Shown piece after piece: positions 10,265 through 23,307 of a stretch of DNA of 64,000 bases. This DNA is from Cynocephalus volans (Eukaryota > Chordata > Mammalia > Dermoptera > Cynocephalidae): NCBI RefSeq assembly GCF_027409185.1, contig NC_084462.1, positions 41,860,679 through 41,924,678 on the forward strand, in the 5' to 3' direction. Within the stretch, counting starts at the first letter, position 1. Each line of letters opens with the position of its first letter. A model generated the notes under the pieces. That model saw only the letters and a list, made by a program, of their open reading frames with translations. It was not told the DNA's origin and searched no databases. The position numbers and the translations under genes are program-made.

Positions 10265-12565
10265 AATCTGGCTTACCTTTTATTAAATACACTTTTGTAT
10301 TTTAGAGCAGCTTTAGAATTACAGGATAATTACAAAAGAAGTACAGAGTTCCTGTACATTCCACAACCAATTTCCCCTATTATTAATATCTTACCTTAAT
10401 ATGGTAGATTTCTCACAATTAATGAAACAATGTGGATACATTATTATTAACTGGAGTCTAAAATTTATCCAGAATTCCTCAAGTTTTCTCCCTAATGTTC
10501 TTTTTCTGTTCCAGGATCCCATCCAGAATATCACATTACAATTAGTTGTCATGTCTTCTTAGGCTCCTCGTGGTTGTGACAGTTTCTCATATGTTTTTTG
10601 TTTTTGATGACTTTCACAGTTTTGAGGATTATTGGTTAGTTTGTAGAATTGCTTTCAATTGGAATTTTTTGGATATTTTTCTCATAGTTAGACTCTTCCC
10701 ACATCCCCCTCACCCTCCCACACTTATTCTTTGGAAGAAAGTTGCTGTGCACAGCCCACACTTAAGGAGGGCAGGGTTATGCTCCACCTTCTCAAGGGCA
10801 GAGAAGCTACATGAATTGACATTCTTCTGCTCCAGAGATTTGTCTCTTCTTTGCTATTTATTTACTTATTTACTCAATCATTTATTTGCATAATATGGAT
10901 TCATGGATACTTATTTTATGTTTTGCATTATATTTATTTTATTTTGTTGTTATAATTGTTCCAGCTTTGGACATTGGGAGCTCTTTCAGTTGGTTCCTCT
11001 GTCCTTTGGCCATATCCCCATCATTGTGGAGATATATTTTGTGAGTGCTGCCTTCTTTTCTGGCACTGCAAGATGCTCCAGGCTCATCTTGTATATTTCC
11101 AGCCCGAGTCCCAGATTCAGCCATTCTCCAAGGATCTCTGGTTCCTTTTACTGAAAAATGGTATTAGAAATCAAGATCTGGGCACTAGGTATGCTCATGG
11201 TTACTGGGGAGTCATTGCTTGTGGGCCTTCTTGGATGACAGAGCAAGGAAATATATGTGTGTGTACTAACCTGTCTATATATGCATATCTATAAGTGATT
11301 CTATATGTAACCATATGTATGTATATGTACAGATAGCCATATATATGTAACTATATTAAGATAAGCACGAGTTCATACTGAGGTCTCCACCTGTAATCTG
11401 TTGCTGCATGGATCCTTCTAGCCTCCTCCACTTGTTTATCTGTGACCTCCCACTCCCATAGTGAGAAATCTAACTTCCATCATTTACTTAATTTGCTTGT
11501 TTAATTCCAGTGTACACATGCAGTGTTTTCAGAATTGTTGACCCATGCCTCCATGGGAACCAACGTCACCAACTAGAACACAGTGTTTATGTGTCATGCC
11601 TTGTGCCTTTCATCCTTACGGACCCCTTTCATTCCCAGAGGTGCTTGGGTCAGCACTGCATTCCTCACCCGCTTCAGCCAGGTTGTCTCATACCTTTGTA
11701 GGACACCAAGATTCTTTTGTCACATTCTGCATCTCATCCTGGGTTACCCAACCTCCTAATTTTTAAAAATTTGCCTAATTAAGGTTTACTCTCTGCATTG
11801 TAAAGTTCATTAAAAAAAATTTTTTTTAACTCATAGCATTTTGGCAAATGCTTATATTCATCATGACAGTATTATATACCCTAAAAAATCCCGTGCTTCA
11901 CCTTTTCAATCCTCCCCTGAACTCCTAAAGCCCTGGCAACTACTGAACTGTCTCTGTGACTTTGCTTTTTCCAGAATGTCATGTAGTTAGAATCATTTAG
12001 ACTAGCTTCTTTCATTTAGCAATATGCATTTGTGATTCATCCATAACCTTTTGTGGCTTGACACCTTGGCTCTTCTAATTGCTGAATAATATTCTATTGC
12101 ATGGACATACCATAGTTTGTTCATTCCTTCACCTATTGAAGGACATATTGGTTGCTTCCGGTTTTTGGCCGTTATGAATAAGGCTCCTATAAACATTTGC
12201 TTGCAGGTTTTTGTATGAATATACATTTTCAAATCAGTTCAGTTTTCAAATCACCTAAGAGTGTGATTGCTGAAACCTGTGGTAAGACTGTTTAGTTTTG
12301 TCAGAAACTGCCAGACTGTCAGACTGTCTTCCGAAGTGGCCGTACCATTGTGCATTCCCACCAGCAGTGCATGAGAGTTCCTGTTGTTCCACATCCTCTC
12401 CAGCAGTTGATATTATTAGTTTTTTGGATTTTAGCCATTCTAGTACATGTGTGGTGGTGTCACATTATTGTAATTTGCAATTCCCTAATAACAATGATGT
12501 TGCACTATAGATCGATTATTCTAATGTCATCATTTTGGGCAGATACCCCCATTACTTAACTGGCT
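10265..12565 (-). mobile_element. Antisense L1 (old L1M) 3' end
   Basis: Plus-strand text is the reverse of the LINE-1 3' part. At 12,000-12,520 lie the reverse complements of the ORF2 C-terminal block, for example cattgtgcattcccaccagcag, cctctccagcagttg and gctgaataatattctattg. 10,265-11,200 is the old 3' UTR in reverse, beginning with ttattaaatacacttttgta. A minus-strand peptide at 12,002-12,232 still shows the L1 signature HAIEYYSAI. The copy is truncated at its 5' end near 12,565 and carries many lesions. Confidence 0.85.
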
Positions 12566-13299
12566 TACAACTTCAGTAATCATATTGATTCTGACATTTG
12601 ATTCAACCAGTTAAGGGAACATTTTGTAGCTAGTTTTGCTTGGGTCTTCACCAGGTCATTATATGGTTTAAAGTTAGAAGTTCTAGAACCGCATTGCTGA
12701 GATATTTTTATCACCAAGATTCTATCTGTTTTAAAATTTTCAACCTTAAACTACTAAATATGTGGTAAAGAATTCTGAGGCTTCAGTTATCCATTCATCT
12801 TTTGTTGAAGTGAAGTGACCTAAATCTTGACCCAGCCCATCTTTATGCAGGGAATGTTCATCTTTTCAGAACATGTTGATAGCAAGTCCATCATTTTTCT
12901 TAAGTAGATGTTTGATCATATCCTCAGCTTTTCTGACTGTTAAATCATGTGCCTCTGAACTTTATAGGTAACAGGCTGCCCAGTTACTCGAGTGGACTGC
13001 CACCAAATGTGCAGAAAGCTTAGGTAAGAGAAATAATGGTGCAGGATTCCTTGAAGACTATATTGACCAATCCATTCATTTAGACTAGTAAAGACAGAAG
13101 TGTATTCAAATTGATCACAATGGTGATGACCTAGAGAAAGGTGACCTACGGACCATGAGGTCCTGCTTCCCAGGTCCCCAGAACCTCGTGGGTACACAGC
13201 CTCTTGAGTGCTGATGTTTGAGATTTTTTATTTGATTCTTACAGTTGATAGAGCAAACTTTAGGAAGCTGATGTAGAGGAGGAAAAAGCATTAAGTTAG
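12566..13299. other. Unassigned intergenic sequence
   Basis: No coding signal or nameable repeat seen. Confidence 0.4.
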
Positions 13300-13410
13300 G
13301 CATGAGATGCCTGGGTCCACTGCCTCACACCAGTGCTTTCTTGGACAGGTTAAACTCCATAAGCCTGTTTCCTCCTATGAAAATGAGTAACAACAGTAAC
13401 GGTGTTAAAA
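13300..13410 (+). mobile_element. Possible MIR fragment
   Basis: Similarity to the MIR core: cttggacaggttaaactcc followed by cctgtttcctcctatgaaaatgag resembles the usual cttgggcaagtta / ctcagtttcctcatctgtaaaatg. Weak. Confidence 0.3.
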
Positions 13411-14337
13411 TCCTTAAAATCCCCACTTTGTCAGACTAGATGAATACTGTGTAGGAAACAGCACTGCTGTCTGGCAAAACAGTTACAAGTGGGCAGCCAG
13501 GACGGGCACAGGGATGTGCTTTGTTTGCCTGCTAGGTGATGTGTTCTTCCATAGCTTGAGTCAGTCTTCTCAAATTGGGAAATTTCATATAAAGATAAAA
13601 TTTCTGGCTTCAATTAAAAACTTTAATCGAGCTCACAGCGCTGGCCCTCCATTTCCAGGAGCCGAGCAGCAGCCCTGCCCTTGAAATGGAGCACAAGCTC
13701 TCCAGGGTGCCTCGGTTCCCAACCCTCCTAGGTGTCTCTTTTTATATCAAAAGCACAGACGAACTATAAAGCCATACAACTGTGATTGTTACTATTAGCG
13801 ACAACTTAGGGAAGACTTCCTAACACCTGAGAGGCTGTGTTTTACTCAGAATAAGGCTGAGGGCAGCCTCTAGAATGAGAGAAGGTGCCCAGAGCACAAC
13901 TCAGTGGGCTGGGCCAAACCTTCTGTGCTACATTGTTCCACAGTCTTTGTGATCTGAGCATGCTTGGCTTGAAAACCACTTGTTAGACATGCACTCGGAC
14001 ATCAGTGAAGTCTGGAAAGATGCTTGAGGGAGAACAGACTCCAGATTCAAGCAGTCTGCCTTATGACATCATTCAGGCAATAATACCACGCAGGCTGCCG
14101 TGAGTTTCTGTTCACAATGTCCCACTCTCCTGGAACACCACCTTTCTTCCACTAGGTCTGTCCAAATTGGAAAGTTCAAAGCCCATCCCAGGTCTTCCAT
14201 CCTCATCATCATCCTCTTCCCAGCCTGGAGAGATTTCTCCCTCCCTAGACCTTTTCAGGAAATCAGTATCGATGAAAATTAATTGGCAACAGCAGTTGTA
14301 TCATGATATTATATAATCCATCATTTAATTACTCATG
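13411..14337. other. Unassigned intergenic sequence
   Basis: Mixed-composition sequence with no gene, RNA or repeat that I can support. Confidence 0.4.
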
Positions 14338-15368
14338 TACAGGTAGTCCTCACTTTGCATGGTGGTGTGGAACTGTCAAAATGACCATGCAATCTCAAAC
14401 CATGTCAAGAAATCTTCATAACCAATGAGAAGAATATGATTTTTCAATGACATTTAAAAATGCTTGTCAAAACATTAAAATCTCTCTTGTTGGGAGTTAT
14501 AAACATATAGACAAATAAAAGAAATAGTAAAACTAGTATTTCTTTAACACACTGTCATTTAAAATACTAGGAATACTGAGAATTAATCTGTTTTGGGTTT
14601 TTGTAAAAAAACTTATCAAGAGTGGTTTGAACAGGACTTGCCTTCTCATTGGTAGAACCAACTGTGTGGGGCAGCATCTTGTCTGCACCCTGGTGTATGG
14701 GCACACTCTTTTCTAGGTCTGGATCACTTCCAACATTACCCCTTTGTGTTTTCAATGTCATAAAATATATCTGAGAGTTCCTTGAATGTGAGGTTTGTTT
14801 TGTTTTGTTTTGCTGGCGTTACTTCCTCTGGACATCTTCATTCTTTTTATCAAAACCTCTTTCCTCATTTATGTCTGTAAGTTCACAGTAAGTTCTTCGG
14901 GCTGCGTAGCTAGGGAGTCTCCAAAGGCAGCAGGTCATCCTTCTCCTGTTCAACTAGTTCTTCTATAACTCCATTTACGTTCCATTCAAATTTCACTTCC
15001 GTCTTTATCACTTTTTGTTTCTTTCATGTACTTACATCTTTGTTGGCCAATTCTTCTCTTTGACTTATCCATTTTTGTAAAATGTCACTGGGATTTATCT
15101 CTGAGAAACAAGGAGGCAGCACAACTGCACCCTTTGCTGGCAGTGTGCAAACTGAGTAGCAGATGCACAGTGACTGGTCACTACAGACTTTGAAAGAAAC
15201 GTCATGATTGGTCACTGATCGTGACGTGCACCTGCTGTTTACGAAGTGATTTGTGGACTGAAGAGCTAGTGGGGGAATTTGTGCTCCGCGCAATGACTTA
15301 AACAATTATTATGAGTTAATATGCCACAGTAACAGAAATCTAAACCATGTTGTTGGAGGACTGATGTT
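14338..15368 (-). mobile_element. Tigger/pogo-like DNA transposon remnant with decayed transposase C-terminus
   Basis: The ends form imperfect terminal inverted repeats: caggtagtcctcactttg near 14,338 and ttggaggactgatg near 15,355-15,368. On the minus strand, conceptual peptides in two neighbouring frames fit the C-terminal part of a Tigger-type transposase. They contain an acidic stretch with IEELVEQEKDD, and at 14,567-14,761 a tail ending QTTLDKFFYK, the TLDxFF form typical of this family. The DDE catalytic core is absent, so this is an internally deleted copy. Family recognition is from memory. Confidence 0.65.
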
Positions 15369-17041
15369 ACTTGATTAAACTATGGTAACTGAGTTTCATG
15401 TGTATCAGACAGGAAAAGCAAAGACCACCTGTATTTGCATTTTGCCCTCACAAGTCCAGTGGGAGCCCTGTGAGGGATGGACCTGTGACTCAAGAAGCAA
15501 TCTGCAAATATCCCCCACCCTAACCCCAAGCACCTGCCACAGGACCCTGCATATAAAAAATATATTTATTGAATTTTGGTTTCTTCCCCAGAGAAAGAAC
15601 TAAGTTGATGTAACATAGTACTGGAAGTCAGGAGACCTCAATTCTTGGTCTGAGTCTGACACTGATTGCATATAATTTTCAGACTCTCCATCTAAAAAAA
15701 AAAAAAGTGTTATCAGCACAATCTCTGCCTATTACCTAAGTATACAATCAGAATTCTAACAAATATTGTGTCTTAGTCCCATTTCAAGATGGAAAAAATA
15801 AAGCCCTTCATCTGACAGTTTATTCTCCTGTTACAGCTTTGAAAAATGCACGCAAATTGCCAGTACCGTCCACTCCAGTGGAATCCCTTTCTCTTGTGCA
15901 AGCTCATTTATGTGAGCCTGAACTAAGTGAAAAGGCACAATTTGGCCTCTTCCACTCTTCGTTGATTCTGTATCACTCACCTAGTCTCCCAGTCTCCATC
16001 TCTTTAACGTGTGCCATGTGTCACTCTGTTTCCCCCAGTACAGAAGGGGAAGAGTTCTGATCAAAATACTGTGCAGAGCCTTAACATTCATGAGACACTG
16101 AGCTTGAGACCTTTGCAAATTTCCAATTTAGTGCCCAAATGGCATTAGAGCATATAATTTCTCCCCCCAAAATGTTAAAATTATAACTGGAAATTTCAAG
16201 TGATTCTTTCAGATCCTCAGCAACTATAAATATTGGAATAAAGTCTTTTATGTTTCTGTGAAGCTATTAAAATATTTTACTAATAAAATAAACCCTATAC
16301 TATATCACCACTGAATAATATTGTTTATAAATTTACCCGACTGCCAAAATAAAGTTACAAAAAATGATGGAGATACTTTGTTCTCATTTCCATGTAAAGC
16401 CTGTAGTAGGCTCACTCATTTCGTGTACGGGTCATTCACCTAAAACTCCCATATTCTAACTGTGGATTCTAGACTCTACATTCTCTTCACTTTTGTCACC
16501 ATTGTTAGAAAATGCCTTTCTTTTGGAGGCCACTTTTCTCAAATAAAAAGCTATGCTGCTTCTCACAGTGTTCCTGGAAGCTCCTTGGTGAGCCCAAACA
16601 CAAAGTCATTTTGGCACATGACGTTGGCAGTCATCTGGGTTCATTCAGAGCTAAATGATCTGATCCATGTACCAGCCTGACAGTAAGTGTGATTCCATTT
16701 TACATCTTCTTAAAATGACCAAATACCACCATAAGGGCAAAAGAAGAGGATTCTAGGCAGAGAGAACCGCATGTGCAAAGGCCCTGGGACAGGAAAGAGC
16801 ATGGCACTTCCTAGCTACCTACAGCCAGTGTTCAGAAGAGTAGTTCAGAAACAATGGAGACTGTCAAAAGGTGGTCCAAAGATCACCGAGGAAGAGTCGG
16901 GAGGAAGACAATGCCATGATCTGGTGTTGAAATCCCTCTGGCTGCAGTGTGGCAAGTGGCTAGGAGAAGGATCATAATGGATGTGGGGGCAGAAGCTATG
17001 GAAGGAGCTCAGAAGAGAGATGAAGTGACTTGGCCTGGGTG
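15369..17041. other. Unassigned intergenic sequence
   Basis: No coding signal. The portion 16,740-16,990 (cgcatgtgcaaaggccctggg...) resembles a common old interspersed repeat that I cannot name. The rest shows nothing recognisable. Confidence 0.35.
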
Positions 17042-17180
17042 GTAGCGAGTGTGGCCCCAGAACAGCAGCATCAGTGTCATCTGGGAACTTGTTGGAATGC
17101 AAATTCTCAGGCCCACTCCAGGCCTGCTGAATTAGAAACTCTGAGATTTCTGAGAAATCAGAGTTTTCACAAGCCCTCTG
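17042..17180 (-). mobile_element. MER5A (hAT-Charlie MITE)
   Basis: Plus-strand text reads as the reverse of MER5A: agcagcatcagtgtcatctg, ggaacttgttggaatgcaaa, ttctcaggcccactccagg, then tgaattagaaactctg. A non-autonomous hAT transposon found across placental mammals, recognised from memory. Confidence 0.8.
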
Positions 17181-17384
17181 GGGGATTCTCTTGCTCGAGT
17201 GTAAGATCCACAAGAGCAGGTGCTAGAATAAAGAAAAACGATGCAAAGTCGAATGCTGAGGGGTGAGCTCTGGTTCAGGGCCAGGGTGTTAGCTACTGCT
17301 CTTCCAGGGTGGGAGGAAGCCAGTTAAGCCCTGAGCAAAAACAACAAAAGCCCTTCTGAAATGTGATCTGAAACTCCAATTTTA

Positions 17385-17900
17385 TTTTGAAGGACATTTG
17401 ACAACATTAAAATTAAATATTTCTATATGGCAAGATTTTTTTCCCCCAAATTTAGATGAGCAACAGAGGGAGAGAAGATGTTGTAACATTTATAACTGGG
17501 AAAAAATGTTACTATCCCTAATACACAAGGAAGTCAATGAGAAAACTTGGTAGAAAACTGGATAAAGGCTGTGAATGGGCATTTCACAAAAAAGAAATAA
17601 CAATTATGAATGAAAAGATAATTGCTAGTATTAATGAAAAGATAATCACTCGTATTAGTATCCAAGGAAATGCAAATTAAGATGGCAGTGGGATTTTTGC
17701 CTATGAGACGGCTTCAGGAATTGTTTAGGTCTGATAACATCCAGTATTAGAAAGGTTTCAGGAAATGGACAACTGGATCACAGCTCCACTGTGGCTGAGA
17801 ATACAAATTGGTTTAATTTTTGGTGATAGCAATTTGATAGTGTCTTCTTTAAAACTTAAAAATGCTTATTCTCTGTGACACAGAAAAAAAAATTCGTATG
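17385..17900 (+). mobile_element. Highly decayed L1 ORF2 3' fragment
   Basis: The order ...ataacatttataactggg, aactggataaaggctgtgaatgggcatttca, aaggaaatgcaaattaagatggcagtg, then a stretch equivalent to the conserved C-terminal text matches the L1 ORF2 end seen intact at 53,880-54,120. It is very diverged. Confidence 0.5.
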
Positions 17901-18857
17901 CGATACTACAGTAATTTTTGAAAAAGATAAAATAAACTATTAGTTTAATTTCTATGTAGGTACCTTATTATTTATAACATGTTATACCAAGTAATTCTCA
18001 ATTTGCTTTCGAAGTAATTATGTTATAAATCCCTGAAGTCACTATACATCTCACCCAAGAAATAGTATCTAGCAATAATGAAAAACATTGAAAAGGAGTA
18101 AACCACTCAGAACATTTCCAATATTTTATTTTGAAACTCTATGTGGAATTTAACCGAAATATTTTCATTCCTCCTGAAAAATGTCTTAACAGGAACAAAA
18201 GAAAAGCTATTATTCCCTGTCGAATCCAGTCCATTCAAACAAGCTGATGAGAAAGGAGAAATGAGTGACTTTAGCTTATGGAGGGTTGTCCTGTAGAGAT
18301 GATGTGACTTGGCCTCCAAGGGGTGGAACAGCCCTTACTAGAAGGTGGGCACCTGTAGTCAGGACACACATAGTGGTATTTATAGGGATATTCAAGTGCA
18401 GGCTACCCTCAAACACTCTCAGATGAGAAAAGGCCTTGCAGTTTATGTGAAGCTCAAATGTCACTAAAACAGCACTACTCCCTGGCCCACCCACCTGTTA
18501 GCCTGTGTATCCTCCTCAATGAACAAATTATAGCCCAAAATGTGGTATGGCATATATAAAATTAGAGGAAAGAGATTTTTCAGGTCCTTTGGGACTATTA
18601 CTTTTTAAAAAATAGTTAATTAATTGCCTTTTTTGAATGATAATCATGGACAGTGAAAATTCAAAAGGTATGTAATGAAAGTAGGTCTGCCTCCCATCCC
18701 TCTGGCCCTCATTCCCAATTGCTCATGTGTGCTCCCAGGGATAGTCTATGCACATGTAAATACCACCTCTACATGTAAATGTGCATATCATATTATTCAC
18801 ACCCTCTGTACTTGCCTCATTTCACTAAACCATATATTTTGGACATTGATCCATGTA
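17901..18857. other. Unassigned intergenic sequence
   Basis: 18,600-18,850 resembles a common old LINE-like 3' segment (agggatagtctatgcaca, cattgatccatgtaggtaca), family not assigned. The remainder shows nothing recognisable. Confidence 0.35.
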
Positions 18858-19222
18858 GGTACAGATGCTCCTTGATGTACAATGGGGATGCATCTCAATA
18901 AACCCACAGTAAGTAGAAAATATCATAAGTTGAAAATGCATTTAATACACCTAACCTACTGATCATAGCTCAGCCTAGCCTACCTTAAATGTGCTCAGAA
19001 CACTTGCGTCAGCCTACAGTTAGACAAAATCATCTAACACAAAGCCTATTTTATAACAGTTCCGAATACCTCATTTAACTTATAAAATATTCTATTAAAA
19101 GTGAAAAATAGAATGGCTGTATGGATACTCAAAATATAGTTTCTACCAAATGCATATTGCTTTTGCACTATCGTAAAGTTAAAAAATTATAAATTGAACC
19201 ATTGTATGTCAGAGACCGTCTC
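18858..19222. mobile_element. Pogo-like non-autonomous DNA transposon
   Basis: Diverged terminal inverted repeats: acagatgctccttgatgtac at the left, and at the right aaccattgtatgtcagagac, whose reverse complement matches it loosely. The interior (taatacacctaacctac, ctcagcctagcctacctt, aagcctattttata) matches a family I remember as a Tigger-related MER element with ends of the cgacttacgatgg type. No coding capacity. Confidence 0.7.
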
Positions 19223-19514
19223 TATACCTAGATCTGACTTATTTTTGAAATCACTTGCTTTTAAGTAAAACACAAATACAGAAAACCAAACAAATCAAAT
19301 ATACGGCTTCATGAGTTATTATAAGGCAAACACTACCAGGGGCAAGAAATAGAAGCCGCCCCGGAAGCAGCACCACCATAGGCCCTGCCTTAATTTCTGT
19401 CTCCTCCTTCCCACCACAAGTAGTAATAATCTGACTTGTTTTAGTTTTTCTTTTTATACCTTTATCATCCAAATTTGCTCCCCAAGACTTTATACTTTAG
19501 TCCTACCTATTTTT

Positions 19515-19657
19515 TTTTTTTTTTTTTTGTCGTTTTTTCGTGACCGGCACTCAGCCAGTGAGTGCACCAGTCAGTCCTATATAGGATCCGAACCCACGGC
19601 GGGAGCGTCACTGCACTGCCAGCGCAGCACTCTACCAAGTGCGCCACGGGCTCGGCC
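19515..19657 (-). mobile_element. CYN-type SINE, short form
   Basis: Antisense SINE with poly(T) at left and a tRNA-derived head at right. A 13-bp target duplication (cctacctattttt at 19,502-19,514 and 19,658-19,670) brackets it. Minus-strand order: tRNA-like head with gtggcgcacttgg, a short hairpin region, a B-box-like ggttcggatcc, a shortened second unit (ctcactggctgagtgc), ccggtcacg, then the A-rich tail. The second tRNA-Ile unit lacks about 40 bp relative to the copy at 983-1166. Confidence 0.92.
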
Positions 19658-19670
19658 CCTACCTATTTTT

Positions 19671-20644
19671 AAAAAATGTTTTGATATGTCTTTTAATTCT
19701 CTTTTAATCTATCGTTTCCTCCTCCATCCATTTTATTTCTTTACAATTTATCTGTTGAAGAAACTGGGCTAGTTGATAAGTAGTTTCCCATAATTTGGCT
19801 TTTTTTGTAAAGACTTACTTACCTTTATCTACTGTCTGGTTGCCCAGCAGTATAGCTCCTATAGGAAATGCTGGATTCTTTCATTTTCCAATTTTCAAAT
19901 TAAAGAGTTTTGGTTCCCTTACATCCTCTGAAGGTGACCAGTTCTTTTTGTTTTACTGTTTGACGAGAACATCTCTCTGGTGTGCTGTCTTTGTCAGTCA
20001 TGGTGGTATTCTGATCTTTATTCTCTTCTTTCTTATTACTTTGTATAGGATTGAACAAATACTCCGCAGGTGCTTGTTTTTTCATATGAAATTAAGTTTT
20101 CCCGGACTTTTAGAATGAAGCTAGGGTTCAGGAGAGATTTTCAAACTTCACAGGCCACCCACTTCTGTGTTCATAAGTATGGCCACCTGCTTTCTGGAAT
20201 TTCCTGCTGTTCCCTTCCCACAGTTCAGGCTGAAAGTCCCCTTTCCTTCCTCTTGCTCATCCTCTCTTGCTCAATTTTTGAGTCCTCTCCCAGCACTTTC
20301 TTCTGAGTGTGGGGCCTGTCCTGGTCAGTCTTGAGTGTTCTTTGGGGACCGACTGTTCCTGCCTCCTTCTCCTTCTTACCGTGGGCCCTTGCACTACCCT
20401 GCACTGGACAGTTGACCTCCCAGCTCCCCCTGTTCTTCTCAGATTGGCCTGCTGTGCTTTCTAGTGAGTACCTAGTCTGTTTGGGGTTCTTCTGTTTTCA
20501 GGTCCATCACGCCCCACCCTCTTTTCTTCCTAACTTCTTTCAACCTCTCATATCTGACTATCCTGTGGGTGTTAAGGCTATTGGTGGTTTATGTATATTG
20601 AGGTAAGTAGGGATACTTTGCCACCTAGCTTTGTTAGCAATAAG
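19671..20644. other. Unassigned intergenic sequence
   Basis: T-rich sequence, possibly an antisense old LINE in its first 300 bp. No open reading frame with recognisable content. Confidence 0.35.
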
Positions 20645-20731
20645 AGAGTACTTCAAAAAGTTCATGGAAATATTCATATTATCTTTTCATTCTATTTTTA
20701 TTTTTCCACAGACTTTTTGAAATATCCTCAT
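20645..20731. repeat. Mariner-like palindromic MITE
   Basis: An imperfect palindrome of about 85 bp. The left arm is gagtacttcaaaaagttcat and the right arm is tccacagactttttgaaata. The arms are inverted copies with several mismatches around an AT-rich centre. Its size and the acttcaaaaagttcatgg arm resemble a small mariner-derived MITE. No coding capacity. Confidence 0.6.
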
Positions 20732-21620
20732 ATTACCCTTTGGTTTTGAGTTTTGCTATCTAATTTCTCTGTGTCTGGATTTGGAGGAATTGAAAAATTG
20801 TGCCCCTGTTATAGAGAATGAAGCAGATCTTATAAAGAGTGAAGCAGGCACTCCTGAGGGCAGGCCTCATTCACATGCAGTCTCACCTGAGGATGGGACA
20901 GGAAGGTGGCTTCCACCGTGGCCCATAGGGCAGTGTGCCATCACACAGGCTAACCCAGACCCCACAGCAGCGGCATCTGTTGGAGGATTGCACACATATT
21001 GTTGCTAGACAACATACCTTGAATGATAGGAATATACAGCACTTTTGCAGACTCCAGAGCAGACAAAAGTCATTTTTTGAGGTTTAACCCTCGGTTTGGA
21101 ATAAATCCTTTGTGAAGCAGAACATTCCCTTCTCCCCTCACAGAAAAGCTCCTTGTTAAGGCATATCTTTGGGCAAACTAACAGGGAGCATGACGCTTCG
21201 TCAGACTTCTTTTTACTAGGATGTGGCAGAAGTTAGCCTGCGGTGTGGGAAGATGAGGCCTCTGACACCAGGTGAAGTTGCAACAGACCCATCAGGGCTG
21301 ACGGTTGTCAGAGGGCACTCATGTCTATACCCAGGCATCAGATTCTTTTCTCAGTACTTCTGCTCTGTGACACTTTCAGGCTCACAGATGGCTCTATAAA
21401 AGTTTTTATGGAAGCTTTTAAATTTGCTTCCCCAAATGTTAACCTGGTTGCATTTTTTTAATTGTATAGTTTTAAGGTTTACAACTTGATCATTCTTTAT
21501 TTGCTCTGTGCACGTGTGTATGCTGCATGAAGTGTAACAAAAAGGGAAAGAAAACCTATAATACTCTGGACCTCGTGTCCATTTTACAAATAAATATTTT
21601 TCTTCCTATGATTTAATTCT
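20732..21620. other. Unassigned intergenic sequence
   Basis: No gene or repeat recognised. Confidence 0.4.
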
Positions 21621-22078
21621 TGTGTTGATTGGGGTTCTGCAGAGAAACAGAACCAATAGGATATATAGAGATACATAAGAGGAGATTTATTATGGGAACT
21701 GGCTCGTGGGATTATGGATACTGAGAAGTCCCATGATATGCTGTCTGCAAGCTGGAGAAGCAGGAAAGCCAGTAGAGTAATTCAGTCTGAGTCTGAAGGT
21801 CTGAGAATTGGGGGCAGGAGAAGATGAATGTCCCAGCTGAAGAAGAGAGAGAGAGAACTCACCCTTCCCCCACATTTTTGTTCTATCCAGCTCCTTAATG
21901 CATTGGGTGTTGCCCACCCACACTGGTGAGGGCAGATTTTCTTTACTCAGTCTGCTGATTCAAATGCTAATCTTTTCTAGAAACACCCTCACAGACACAC
22001 CCAGAAGTAATGTTTTACTGGCTAGCTGGGCATCCCTCAACCCAGGCAAGCTGACACCTAAAATTAACTATCCCAACT
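21621..22078. repeat. LTR-type interspersed repeat
   Basis: Begins tgtgttgattggggttctgc, continues agaaacagaaccaatagga, ggagatttattatgggaact, and ends with acaccctcacagacacaccc and aaattaactatccc. This is the layout of an abundant placental LTR (ERVL/MaLR class) that I recognise but cannot name to subfamily. No open frame. Confidence 0.65.
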
Positions 22079-23307
22079 CTTTATGTCATATCTTTAGCTG
22101 GCATATTAACAACAATGACTGAATCAGTCAACCCACACCTGCATGATTCATCAACACAGGTGCATTTTAGTTTTGAAAGAGAGGCTTTGGGGGAAGATGT
22201 TTAAACCACCCAACCCCCTCATCACTAAAGGTAGGTTTCAGATCAGTGGGTGGACTTCGGGTGGGAGGCACTGCTATGGGGCGTCCCTCAGAGAGCTCTG
22301 CAGCTGCTCGTCAGCCGATGGCTGCACAAGGGTGGAAAGGACAGCAGCCACGCCAGAGGCCTTGGGTCAGCTGACACATGGTCTGGGTCTCAGCCGAATC
22401 AGGTGAAGGTGAGGGGCAGGCAGCCTGGCATCTTGATTTCCAGAGCTCTTTGAACACTTTCTCTCATTCTCACATCCTGCTCTAGATTCTCTAGCCAGCC
22501 GCTTGTTTCTCAATCACGGACGGCCTTCCTCCACTCCCACTTCTGTTTCTGTTTTCTCCTTTTCATGGACTGCCTATCTCTTTCTTAGACTCTTAGAAAT
22601 AATGGCTCGTCAATCTACCTGTAGCCATGTCCATAGTGGTATGGTTTTCAAAAAACTTTTTTTCACAGATGACCCAGGAAACCCTCTTTGAAGGGGGCTT
22701 AAATCTGCTTTTCCCTCTTCTGTGAATCTCTTGTGAATCTGCAGGTTACAGTAGATTGCCCACCTATGAGAAAATAGAAAAACAGAAATCCATGAGAAGA
22801 CCTTTGTTGCTATATTATTTTTACAAATATTACACACATGAGCTAAGTAAAATAAACATATATTATCTCCTAATGAACATTAATATAATTCTTATCTGAA
22901 ACGATCTAGAAAACAGATCCCGAGAGGCTGCCCTAATGGATGGAGGCTACAGGCAGTGTCCCCCGAAGAAGGAAACCTCCCTTCTGGTCCAGTCACACGG
23001 CACTCCCACCCCAGGTGGCAGCACCCATGGACTCAGTGGAAGCCCGCACGGTGTCAGGAGAGAGACACAGAGGAGGTGGCTCAGCCCAGCTCTTAAGAAA
23101 GGACCACAGATGCCCTTAGCGATAAAGCATGGAATCAGCTAAGGCAGCTCCTGGTGAAACCAGAGAAAGAAATTTTCTTGAAGGAGACAGGCTGAGCGGA
23201 CAAGAGCTGGGAAGATTCCCCTGGCTGGTGCTGGAGGAGGACCACGCTTGGGTGGAGAGGCAGCCAGCGGGAGCCCATTGGAGTTTCAAAGCTGAGTCAC
23301 ATCTTCT
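22079..23307. other. Unassigned intergenic sequence
   Basis: Contains several short open frames without recognisable protein content. No support for a gene. Confidence 0.4.
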
